Source: Prevotella disiens JCM 6334 = ATCC 29426
GTDB lineage: Bacteria; Bacteroidota; Bacteroidia; Bacteroidales; Bacteroidaceae
Length of the DNA: 45,621 nt
Direction: 5' to 3'
NCBI RefSeq assembly: GCF_000613345.1
Contig: NZ_BAIS01000016.1
Location: 1 to 45,621 of the forward strand
Position 1 is the stretch's first letter. The number at the start of each line of letters is the position of its first letter. Below are positions 1 through 6,735 of the stretch, in pieces. The translations under genes were made by a program, and so were the position numbers. The notes beneath the pieces were generated by a model. The model was not told the origin of the DNA and made no database searches. It saw only the letters and a program-made list of their open reading frames with translations.

Positions 1-27
1 TTTGCGGTCGATGATAATGAGTTTCAT
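1..27 (-). CDS. 5' end of an element-borne gene cut by the window edge
   Basis: Reading the minus strand from ATG at 27-25 gives nine codons, MKLIIIDRK, before the window ends. Nine residues do not identify a family. Bacteroides integrative elements often carry a small helix-turn-helix (excisionase-like) protein near the integrases, and the start is compatible with that, but this is a guess from context. The gene call rests mainly on a very good promoter match 80 to 110 bases upstream (108-138, minus strand) and on its position in an integrase-bearing element, with the same orientation as the integrases. Confidence 0.5.
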
Positions 28-107
28 TGCCTTGATTTTGTTTTGATTACTTTATTGTTACTCGGCAAACAAACTGTTATGCAGTCCATTGCCGTACTTA
101 TCGAGTG

Positions 108-138
108 CAAAAGTAAACCCTCGGAAGCACCGCTGCAA
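108..138 (-). promoter_or_regulatory. Bacteroidetes-type promoter of the gene at the left edge
   Basis: On the minus strand TTG (138-136) is followed after exactly 20 bases by TACTTTTG (115-108), matching the Bacteroidetes -33/-7 pattern TTG-N19-21-TAnnTTTG. It would give a leader of roughly 75 bases before ATG at 27. Confidence 0.7.
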
Positions 139-576
139 GAAATGAGGAAAAGCAGGGAAATAGAAAGAAAACAAGAGAAAAGACCAAAGGAGATCCATTT
201 GTGTTATTGCGGTAATGAGATGAGGTGCCGGCTCTTTCCTTTTATTATTTTGTTGTTTTATCGATAATTCGATAGTTCGACAAATCGATATGTCGAAGTG
301 TCGATAGATAGTTTTATCGATAGATTATTTTGACGATATATAGTTTTGACAACAGATAGTCATGACAACAGATAGTCATGACAATAAATTGTACAAACAA
401 CAGATAGTCCGTATTATCGTCAGTCCTATCTATTGTTGGCTGTTACGCCTTGCGTCCAAAGAGCCTGAGTATGCCGTATTCTTGTCGTGCCTATACTCTC
501 TTACGGCAGCCCTTCCCTGCAAGGTTGGGAGAGATGAATACGACCGCACGGATATTGGGAATTGCCATACAGCCAT
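139..576. other. non-coding stretch between element genes
   Basis: No convincing gene is seen here. Open frames exist on the plus strand but overlap the promoter above or the repeats, and they have no recognisable protein content. The stretch holds the repeat cluster at 262-410 and ends at the terminator at 577-624. Confidence 0.5.
262..410. repeat. cluster of TCGATA-like repeats and a 16-base tandem repeat
   Basis: TCGATA or close variants recur about six times between 262 and 325. From 348 two perfect copies of the 16-base unit GACAACAGATAGTCAT stand in tandem (348-363, 364-379), followed by a partial third copy (GACAA at 380) and a further CAACAGATAGTC at about 397-409. Such iterated sites in mobile elements are often bound by a protein (accessory recombination, replication or transfer origin), but the function is not shown here. 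Confidence 0.6.
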
Positions 577-624
577 AAAAAAAGGAAAATCCTGCGGTGG
601 AGATTCTTCTCTCCATCCGCAGGA
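577..624 (-). terminator. rho-independent terminator after the DUF1896 gene
   Basis: The arms TCCTGCGG (590-597) and CCGCAGGA (617-624) extend inward through TGGAGA/TCTCCA with one bulged base. On the minus strand the stem is followed by seven T (complement of 577-583). It lies about 110 bases beyond the stop of the DUF1896 gene and would end the integrase-DUF1896 transcript. Confidence 0.75.
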
Positions 625-735
625 CTCGACCTTGTCAGGCAGATAGGCTGCCGTTATACCTTTGCACGATAAGAAACGGCTTCAGGGGCTTTGCATAAGT
701 ATGGCTTACGAAGTGTACGAAGAAAAATGTTGGGG

Positions 736-1203
736 TTATCCACCTGTCTGACCGATTATTGGCAGATGATTGCTCTCGATGAGCAGCACTATCGTGCCTG
801 TGAGTTCGGTGTAAAGACGGCCGTATTGCTCGTCAGAAGCAAATGTGTCCGTCAAACCGAACTTGTCGAATGTGGCTTGAATAGCCTTGTTCGACAGCAG
901 TATAGGTACGAGTTTCTCTGGAAGAGGTGCAGGCAGTTCCTTTTCAAACTCGTTTTCCAATACAGATACAAGCGTGTCATACTTGGAAAAATGCAAGCCA
1001 TAATACAAAACCTCGTTTGCCATGCTTTCCGCTTCGGGGTGCGTGAAACCTTGCGCCACGGCATCGCAGTAAACTGTGAGAGCCATATCTGCCTTTGCAG
1101 TGATAAACTCCGTATCTTGCAATCTCTCGGGGTGATGCTCACTCATGTAACTTCTTAATTTCAATCGAAAGTAGGAAAGTTCCTGTTTGTTGTTCTCTTT
1201 CAT
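736..1203 (-). CDS. DUF1896 family protein
   Basis: This 155-residue, mostly helical soluble protein begins MKENNKQELSYFRLKLRSYM and resembles the DUF1896 family. That family is known almost only from Bacteroidetes mobile elements, where it sits beside integrases; its function is unknown. The start follows the integrase stop at 1256 by about 50 bases, so the gene probably shares the integrase transcript. No signal peptide, membrane segment or catalytic motif is visible. The family call comes from recognition of the N-terminal half and the context; a profile search would settle it. Confidence 0.75.
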   Translation of the reverse strand: MKENNKQELSYFRLKLRSYMSEHHPERLQDTEFITAKADMALTVYCDAVAQGFTHPEAESMANEVLYYGLHFSKYDTLVSVLENEFEKELPAPLPEKLVPILLSNKAIQATFDKFGLTDTFASDEQYGRLYTELTGTIVLLIESNHLPIIGQTGG

Positions 1204-1255
1204 AATCGTTTGGTTTTCAATCGTGAATAATAAATGTTTGGTAATTACTTCCTTT

Positions 1256-2524
1256 TTATGCTTGTTGCAATGGAACGTTCTGCCGTGCTATCGACTCACA
1301 ATAACCCTCAAATACAGTATGCTCCCTGTCTGTGAGTGCAGTCATATCCTCCTGTATCTTGTGGTCGGTTATCTTTCCATAAATCTGTGTCGTACCGATA
1401 TTACTGTGTCCGAGCATCTTGCTGAGTGTTTCCATTGATATGCCGTTGGAAAGGCATATCGTGGTAGAGAATGTGTGGCGAGCCATGTGAAAGGTCAAGC
1501 CTTTCTCTATTCGGCATATCTGACCGATGTTCACACAAGCTAAAGATGCCTTCCTAATTGTGAGATTGGGGAATATCAAGTCGTCCGCTTTCTTGTCCTT
1601 TATATAGAGCGAAAGGATTTGTTTGGCAATGGGCAGAAGTGGGATAATCGCTTCCACATTGGTTTTCTGCCTTTTGATTCGGATTTCCTCCGTGCCGTCT
1701 GCATTACGGATGATATGCTTTAGCCTGAGCCGTTGCATATCCACACGAGCCAGACCAGTAAAGGCGCAGAAAAGAAAGAGTTGCCTTGCCCGTTCGAACT
1801 GCTTGTCAATTATGGGTGTTTGCAGTATCCGCTGTAGTTCTTCCGTTGTGAGATAACGCCTTGTGCGGTGTGGCTGTTCTGCCTTGTAGTCCGCAAAAGG
1901 GTCGATGCGGATATACTTCTTCTGCTGGCCGATGCCGATGAGTTTCCTAAGGAAGATGACCGCTACCTGAATAGTGGCAAGAGAAAGATTGCGCTCTGAT
2001 TTAAGGTAGAAGTCCAGCCCCTCGATAAAACCATAGTCAAGCGATGAGTAGCGGATATCCTCCAGCCCTAAGCGTTCACGCAAATAAGCCTCAATGAGTT
2101 GTGTGGCATAGATGTAGTTGGCAAAGGTCGGCTTGGCTACCGTTATTCCTACGCAAGGACACTTTTCCTCTATGAAAAGTCGTGCTTCCTCCATAAGAAA
2201 ACCTTTGGGCTTGTCCTCTTTCATAAGTTCACGTTTCAACAGTTCGGCGGTGATATAGCCACGCTGCCATACCAATTCTTGATACTTTGCTTTGGCTTGT
2301 TCCTCTTTGGTTTGCAAATAGCGGTTGATTTCCTTTATCTCTTCGCCCGTTCCCTTGCATCTTCCCTTACGACTATCCCAAAGTTCAGGAGCGATTTCCT
2401 TTCTCGTGCTGTATTGCACTTGCTCTCCGTCTATAGTGATGCGCCCCATAATCGGGCATTTGCCGTTCTTTTTCTCTTTGGAGCGGTTGATATAAAAGAG
2501 TGTCTTGAATGTACTTCGTGCCAT
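1256..2524 (-). CDS. site-specific tyrosine recombinase (integrase), downstream copy
   Basis: This 422-residue integrase of the Bacteroides mobile-element type would cut and rejoin attachment sites during integration and excision. Residues about 1-90 look like the arm-binding domain, about 100-210 the SAM-like core-binding domain, and the rest the catalytic domain. Visible catalytic residues are His346 and Arg349 (HMARHTF), His373 (MLGH) and the nucleophile Tyr382 (TTQIYG). The segment that normally carries the first catalytic arginine reads TGLARVDMQRL, with Ala where most recombinases have Arg, as also happens in the CTnDOT-like group. It starts four bases after the stop of the other integrase, so the two are surely co-transcribed. 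The length is normal and the frame intact. Confidence 0.93.
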   Translation of the reverse strand: MARSTFKTLFYINRSKEKKNGKCPIMGRITIDGEQVQYSTRKEIAPELWDSRKGRCKGTGEEIKEINRYLQTKEEQAKAKYQELVWQRGYITAELLKRELMKEDKPKGFLMEEARLFIEEKCPCVGITVAKPTFANYIYATQLIEAYLRERLGLEDIRYSSLDYGFIEGLDFYLKSERNLSLATIQVAVIFLRKLIGIGQQKKYIRIDPFADYKAEQPHRTRRYLTTEELQRILQTPIIDKQFERARQLFLFCAFTGLARVDMQRLRLKHIIRNADGTEEIRIKRQKTNVEAIIPLLPIAKQILSLYIKDKKADDLIFPNLTIRKASLACVNIGQICRIEKGLTFHMARHTFSTTICLSNGISMETLSKMLGHSNIGTTQIYGKITDHKIQEDMTALTDREHTVFEGYCESIARQNVPLQQA

Positions 2525-2528
2525 AATT

Positions 2529-3749
2529 TCAAAGTTTTAAGGTGAATGTATCTTGTATTCGCTGCTGTATCGCTTGCATATCCCGATGGATTCTTTCGGA
2601 GGAAACCGCTGCATATACCTGTGTCGTTCTCAGGTTGGTGTGTCCGAGCATACGGCTTACCGTTTCAATAGGTACACCTGCAGAGAGTGTGATAAGCGAT
2701 GCAAAGGTGTGTCTTGCCATGTGAAAGGTCAGCGGAGTTTCCATGCCGATGTTTCGCTGTATATAGTGCATGCCATTGAGGATAACGTCGGTGGTCGGCA
2801 CGTCAAAGACAAAGCCTGCCCTTATCCCTCTATAACGATTCATGATAGTCAGCGCAGGGGGAAGCACCTGTACCCGATACGGGGTCTTGGTCTTTATGCG
2901 TCTGCCCTTGATGCAGAGTTTGCCTTCTTCAGTGACGATATTCTCCTCCCGAAGATTACGGACATCTGAGATTGCCAGACCTGTGAAGCAGGAAAAGACA
3001 AAGAGATCACGGACAATGCGGTAGTTCTCCCACTCAATCTCCAAGTCGATGATGTGCTCAAGTTCTTCCTGCGTAATGCTTCTCGGTTCGCCCTTTGGTC
3101 GCTCGTAACTGTAGCCCAAGAATGGATAGAAGTCCAGCACACCTTTCTTCAGCGCCATGCGGACGATGGTCTGCAAGGTGGACAAGGCACTCGATATGCT
3201 GCTGCGCTTCAGTTTGCGGCCAATAGTGAGATAATACTCGAAACCCTCGATAAATGCTTTGTCCAGCTGTGAGAGTGGGATGTCGCTTACCTTGTGCTTC
3301 TTCTGCACATACTCACGGAGCAAGGATAGCTGATAGGTACGGAGTTTGAACGTCTTCAAGGCTCGGTCGATGCCTATACGCTCCTTTGTCTGTGTAAGAT
3401 ACTCCCCGAAACTCTCCAAGAGCAGAGCTTGGCGGTGGATTTGCCCCTGATAGGCATCCTTCACGTCTGTGGCTGTAAAGGATTCTTCTCTTTCACAGAG
3501 TTCGTGAAAGCGTGTGTGGATAAGTGCGGTGCATTCACCAAGTTTCTGATTGACGGACACCGCCATTGCGCTCTTGCCGATGAGCCTTTGCTTGCGGCTG
3601 TCCCAAAGAGCGAGCGGAGTCTTACACTTGGTGGAGAAGCCCGAATGGGTTCTGCCTACAGAGATGCGCCCAATGACAGGCACAAGTCCTTTCTTGTCGG
3701 TTCGTTTCGCCTGAACGAAGAACGATACTTTGAGTTTGTTTTCTTTCAT
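2529..3749 (-). CDS. site-specific tyrosine recombinase (integrase), upstream copy
   Basis: This 406-residue tyrosine recombinase has the same architecture as its neighbour but a clearly different sequence. Catalytic residues His343 and Arg346 (HMARHTF), His370 (MLGH) and Tyr379 (TTQVYA) are present; the Arg-I segment reads TGLAISDVRNL, again lacking the usual Arg directly after TGL. The frame is open further upstream to 3872, but ATG at 3749 is preferred because MKENKLKVSFFVQ is the typical family start and a -7 promoter box lies just upstream of it, inside the longer frame. Being first in the cluster and nearest the element end, it is probably expressed first. Tandem integrases are common in Bacteroidetes elements and may act together. 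Confidence 0.92.
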   Translation of the reverse strand: MKENKLKVSFFVQAKRTDKKGLVPVIGRISVGRTHSGFSTKCKTPLALWDSRKQRLIGKSAMAVSVNQKLGECTALIHTRFHELCEREESFTATDVKDAYQGQIHRQALLLESFGEYLTQTKERIGIDRALKTFKLRTYQLSLLREYVQKKHKVSDIPLSQLDKAFIEGFEYYLTIGRKLKRSSISSALSTLQTIVRMALKKGVLDFYPFLGYSYERPKGEPRSITQEELEHIIDLEIEWENYRIVRDLFVFSCFTGLAISDVRNLREENIVTEEGKLCIKGRRIKTKTPYRVQVLPPALTIMNRYRGIRAGFVFDVPTTDVILNGMHYIQRNIGMETPLTFHMARHTFASLITLSAGVPIETVSRMLGHTNLRTTQVYAAVSSERIHRDMQAIQQRIQDTFTLKL

Positions 3750-3783
3750 TTTTCTGTCGTTTTTTCTAAATTTCCTTTGCTTG

Positions 3784-3791
3784 CAAAGGTA
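3784..3791 (-). promoter_or_regulatory. -7 promoter box for the integrase genes
   Basis: The minus strand reads TACCTTTG, a perfect TAnnTTTG box, 35 bases before the chosen integrase start. No clear TTG stands 19-21 bases upstream, so the promoter may be weak or need an activator. Confidence 0.5.
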
Positions 3792-3873
3792 CAGATGAAC
3801 AAGTATTCTTGATCGATGCAGAAAAATGAAAGATGAAGAATAAAAACCTATGACACAGTTGTTTACCTTCAAT

Positions 3874-3911
3874 TCGTAACCCCTTTTTGCTTTTTCACGG
3901 GTGGGTTACGA
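3874..3911. repeat. inverted repeat at the element end, possible attachment-site core
   Basis: The perfect 9-base arms TCGTAACCC (3874-3882) and GGGTTACGA (3903-3911) flank a 20-base spacer; a related GGTAAC follows at about 3915. A second small hairpin, TAGCAT/ATGCTA, lies at 3964-3979. Two inverted integrase-binding sites around a short spacer are what a tyrosine recombinase core site looks like, and the position just outside the integrase genes fits. It could instead be an operator for the integrase promoter. Confidence 0.4.
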
Positions 3912-4049
3912 TTTGGTAACGGAACTCCTGCCGTTTGATGCTTCCTTTCGCCTAACTCGATAATAGCATAAAAATGCTAAATGATGATATTTCAAATAGT
4001 TACATTCCTTGCGTTTCCCCCTATTTCCCTTCATTCTTAATGACTGATT

Positions 4050-4151
4050 ATGCAACGAAGAAGACAAACGACTTCACGTGTTTTTCTTATTATTGTTTGT
4101 GCAATTGCTGTCATCGTGTTGTTTGCTGTTCAATGGTTATATACCCATTAA
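4050..4151 (+). CDS. possible small membrane protein (33 residues)
   Basis: The short frame reads MQRRRQTTSR followed by a hydrophobic stretch of about 20 residues (VFLIIVCAIAVIVLFAVQ) and WLYTH. The basic head followed by one clean membrane helix is a typical single-span small protein with the N-terminus inside. It lies between the element end and the convergent ATP-grasp gene. No promoter box was found just upstream and the family is unknown. It could also be a chance frame, or the surviving piece of a larger gene cut by the element. Confidence 0.4.
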   Translation: MQRRRQTTSRVFLIIVCAIAVIVLFAVQWLYTH

Positions 4152-4179
4152 CCTTGACTCCAACCTCAAAGAAAGACTA

Positions 4180-5244
4180 TCAATCGCTTATTATTACCGA
4201 ATGGTGCGAGCCATCAAAGGCTAATTGCATCAACTTATTAGTTGGTTGCATTTTGTTCGATAATCTTAAAGCGACATGCCCCATTGTATTACGGAAATTG
4301 ATTTCAACTACAGGCTGCAAAGCGTAACTTTGTGGCGAGGTCTTGTTGGCTACTATCATCATATCGACTCCCAAAGGACCAATATATTGGTGCGCACAGA
4401 TATTTGAAAGATGCCATAACAGAGTAGCTTGAACCTTTTCTAAGAGTTTTGAATCAATGTATTTAGATAATAAGCGGAGCTTTTCGGTTTCGCTCTCTAT
4501 TATACTACCTGAATAAACACCATGATTGGAAGAAAAAACAGATAAACCTTCATAAACAACTCTGTCAGGAAAAGCACAAAATTCCATTGCAAAATCTTGA
4601 ATTTTATCATAATAAGGTTCGTAAACTATCCCTTCTTGTTGGTTTATCACATTTCTTGCCCAATTTAAATGCACTTTGGAAATTTCACTATCAACAAATC
4701 GTAATCCACGACCGCTACTACTCCAAGGGGCTTTTATTACACCTTTATCATATTGTTGCGCTATCTTTTTTAAATCTTCAAGATTAGATAAATAATAAGA
4801 AGAGCCTATTATGCTTTCGTTTTCAATAGCTTTTTTGATGTAAAATAGGCTCTTTACTGCAATTTTCCGATTGCTCAATCGACGAATATCTTTTAGCATT
4901 GAGGTAGAAGGCAACAAGTCTGCTCGAAAACCAATTTGCTTTAATTGTTTGACTATCGTTTTATCCCACCCCCAAGGAGAAATTTCAGTAATAGAATCTA
5001 AACAATTTTGAATCTCTGAACGAGTTATAAAATTTATATTTTCAACCTTGAAGGGCAGCTTTTTGCACAAGTTTTCAGCCTTAACAACATCGTCTACCAT
5101 AATGAAATCACCCTCTTTAGCCCATATAGACGGAATATAGCTAAGGTCAGATTTTATTTGCAATGCAGCCTTTGTCGGCGTATAGTTTTCACTATTTTGC
5201 GCCAATGCCATATCATGTTCTGGGTTAAAAATATGCAGTTTCAT
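4180..5244 (-). CDS. ATP-grasp family protein of unknown substrate
   Basis: The protein is 354 residues from the ATG at 5244, where the typical start MKLHIFNPEHDMAL begins; two more in-frame ATG codons directly upstream (5247, 5250) are equally possible. This start is characteristic of a Bacteroidetes-conserved family. The middle has GVIKAPWSSSGRGLRFV, like the ATP-binding lysine and glycine-rich loop of ATP-grasp enzymes. Near the C-terminus VVEINFRNTMGHVAL matches the metal-binding E-x-N strand. A carboxylate-amine or carboxylate-thiol ligase is therefore likely, but the substrates are unknown. The gene stands alone behind a strong promoter and ends about 200-300 bases from the mobile element, which does not obviously truncate it. 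Confidence 0.75.
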   Translation of the reverse strand: MKLHIFNPEHDMALAQNSENYTPTKAALQIKSDLSYIPSIWAKEGDFIMVDDVVKAENLCKKLPFKVENINFITRSEIQNCLDSITEISPWGWDKTIVKQLKQIGFRADLLPSTSMLKDIRRLSNRKIAVKSLFYIKKAIENESIIGSSYYLSNLEDLKKIAQQYDKGVIKAPWSSSGRGLRFVDSEISKVHLNWARNVINQQEGIVYEPYYDKIQDFAMEFCAFPDRVVYEGLSVFSSNHGVYSGSIIESETEKLRLLSKYIDSKLLEKVQATLLWHLSNICAHQYIGPLGVDMMIVANKTSPQSYALQPVVEINFRNTMGHVALRLSNKMQPTNKLMQLAFDGSHHSVIISD

Positions 5245-5267
5245 CATCATTGTGTTTGAATCAGCTG

Positions 5268-5298
5268 CAAAGTTACGGGAAAGATACTATAACGCAAA
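5268..5298 (-). promoter_or_regulatory. promoter of the ATP-grasp gene at 4180-5244
   Basis: On the minus strand TTTG (5298-5295), 19 bases, then TAACTTTG (5275-5268) gives a near-perfect Bacteroidetes promoter, with a leader of about 17-20 bases before the ATG cluster at 5244-5250. Confidence 0.8.
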
Positions 5299-5339
5299 AT
5301 AAAAATATTAGTAAAAAAATATATTTTTGCAATGTAGAG

Positions 5340-5371
5340 TTTGCAAATTAGAGAAATAAACATTATCTTTG
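5340..5371 (+). promoter_or_regulatory. promoter of the AAA ATPase gene
   Basis: TTTG (5340-5343), 20 bases, then TATCTTTG (5364-5371) is a full match to the Bacteroidetes promoter pattern. It is divergent from the promoter at 5268-5298 and gives a leader of about 80 bases. Confidence 0.8.
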
Positions 5372-5456
5372 CATGTGAGATTTGTCAAGTGGCATAGGTT
5401 CTAAAATTATGAAATGCCTTTGGCATCATCTTTAGATGAAATAATTAAACAAAGCA

Positions 5457-6641
5457 ATGGACGCATTTTTCCGTACTCACACCTACCTTGTGGAGCATAA
5501 CCATGCACCAATTCGTCGCATGCTCATGGACGAAATCAATTGGAACGACAGAATGATTGGTATCAAAGGGACACGTGGCGTTGGAAAAACAACCTTTCTT
5601 TTACAATATGCTAAAGAAAATTTCGATGCTCGCGACCGTCAATGCCTTTATATTAATATGAATAACTTCTACTTTCAAGGTAGAGGTATCGCTGATTTTG
5701 CAGGTGATTTTTATAGAGCTGGTGGCAAGGTTTTGCTGATAGACCAAGTGTTTAAACAACCAGAGTGGAGCAGCGAGTTGCGCAAATGTTACGACCAATA
5801 CCCTGAACTCAAGATTGTGTTTACAGGGTCGAGCGTAATGCGGTTGAAAGAGGAAAATCCAGAGCTCAATGGCATTGTAAAGAGCTATAACCTTAGCGGG
5901 TTTTCGTTCAGAGAATTTCTCAATTACATGACAGGCAATAACTTCAAGCCATATACATTTGAAGAAATTCTGAAACATCACGAAGAAATAGCAATGGAAA
6001 TCTTGCCAAAAGTTAGTCCGCTAAAATATTTTCAGAATTATATTCATCATGGTTATTATCCATTTTTCTTAGAGAATCGTAATTTTTCGGAGAATTTGTT
6101 GAAAACCATGAACATGATGACAGAGGTTGATATTCTGCTCATTAAGCAAATAGAATTGAAATATCTGACAAAGATTAAGACCTTATTTTATTTATTAGCA
6201 TTAGAGGGACCAAAGTCGCCAAATATTAGCAATTTAGCAAAAGAAATAAATACGAGTCGTGCAACCGTAATGAATTACATTAAATATTTAGCCGACTCGC
6301 GACTCATTAATATTATCTATCCCACAGGACAAGACTTTCCGAAGAAACCTGCTAAGGTAATAATGAATAATTCCAACCTTATCTATGCGATATACCCTAT
6401 TCAGGTGGAGCAACAAGATGTAATGGAAACATTTTTCGTGAACGCATTGATAAAAGGACACAAGATTAACGAGGGTAACAAACAGGGGAATTATATTATT
6501 GACGAAACAAAAAAGTTTAGAGTATGCGATGCTGAAAATACGAAAATGCGCTTAAATAGCGACACGTATTATGCAAGATATAATACAGAAGTAGGAAAGG
6601 ATAATAAAATTCCATTATGGTTATTGGGATTTTTATATTAA
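5457..6641 (+). CDS. AAA superfamily ATPase with DUF4143-type C-terminus
   Basis: This 394-residue ATPase belongs to the large prokaryotic family with an N-terminal AAA domain and a C-terminal DUF4143 / nuclease-fold-like part; cellular roles are mostly unknown. Walker A is GTRGVGKTT at residues 38-46, and sensor 1 is VFTGSS. The Walker B strand reads VLLIDQVFKQPEW (residues 92-104), while relatives usually have I-D-E, so the catalytic glutamate is replaced by Gln97. A winged-helix-like segment follows (residues about 240-290, ATVMNYIKYL). The gene stands alone behind its own promoter, 94 bases before nifJ, and could read through into it. Confidence 0.85.
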   Translation: MDAFFRTHTYLVEHNHAPIRRMLMDEINWNDRMIGIKGTRGVGKTTFLLQYAKENFDARDRQCLYINMNNFYFQGRGIADFAGDFYRAGGKVLLIDQVFKQPEWSSELRKCYDQYPELKIVFTGSSVMRLKEENPELNGIVKSYNLSGFSFREFLNYMTGNNFKPYTFEEILKHHEEIAMEILPKVSPLKYFQNYIHHGYYPFFLENRNFSENLLKTMNMMTEVDILLIKQIELKYLTKIKTLFYLLALEGPKSPNISNLAKEINTSRATVMNYIKYLADSRLINIIYPTGQDFPKKPAKVIMNNSNLIYAIYPIQVEQQDVMETFFVNALIKGHKINEGNKQGNYIIDETKKFRVCDAENTKMRLNSDTYYARYNTEVGKDNKIPLWLLGFLY

Positions 6642-6735
6642 ACTGAGCTAAGCACACAAAAACGTAACAGAGAGTATTAAACAGGCCTATACAAAGACCA
6701 AAAACATTATAGAATCAATTAATAAAATAAAGAAA

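Larger units (their letters stand above)
1..3980 (-). mobile_element. integrase end of an integrative element (left part outside the window)
   Basis: All recognisable genes (the partial gene at the edge, DUF1896, two integrases) are of mobile-element type and read leftward, away from the chromosomal genes that begin at about 4,050. Integrases usually lie close to one attachment site, so the right end should fall between about 3,790 and 4,050. The exact boundary is not resolved because the other end is not in the window. No transfer, relaxase or resistance genes are visible in this part. Confidence 0.75.

Noticed and set aside
43..267. Open frame of 74 codons on the plus strand at the left edge
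   Set aside because: It runs opposite to a full-match promoter for the minus-strand gene and has no recognisable protein pattern.
362..1158. Two plus-strand open frames (362-646 and 691-1158)
   Set aside because: The first starts inside the tandem repeat and contains the terminator hairpin; the second is the antisense shadow of the DUF1896 gene.
3750..3872. Upstream extension of the first integrase by 41 residues
   Set aside because: The extra residues do not resemble the family, and the -7 promoter box lies inside this stretch, so ATG at 3749 is the better start.
3974..4327. Open frame of 117 codons on the plus strand
   Set aside because: It overlaps the 3' end of the convergent ATP-grasp gene and has a cysteine-rich, unlikely composition. 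A different frame at 4050-4151 is more protein-like.
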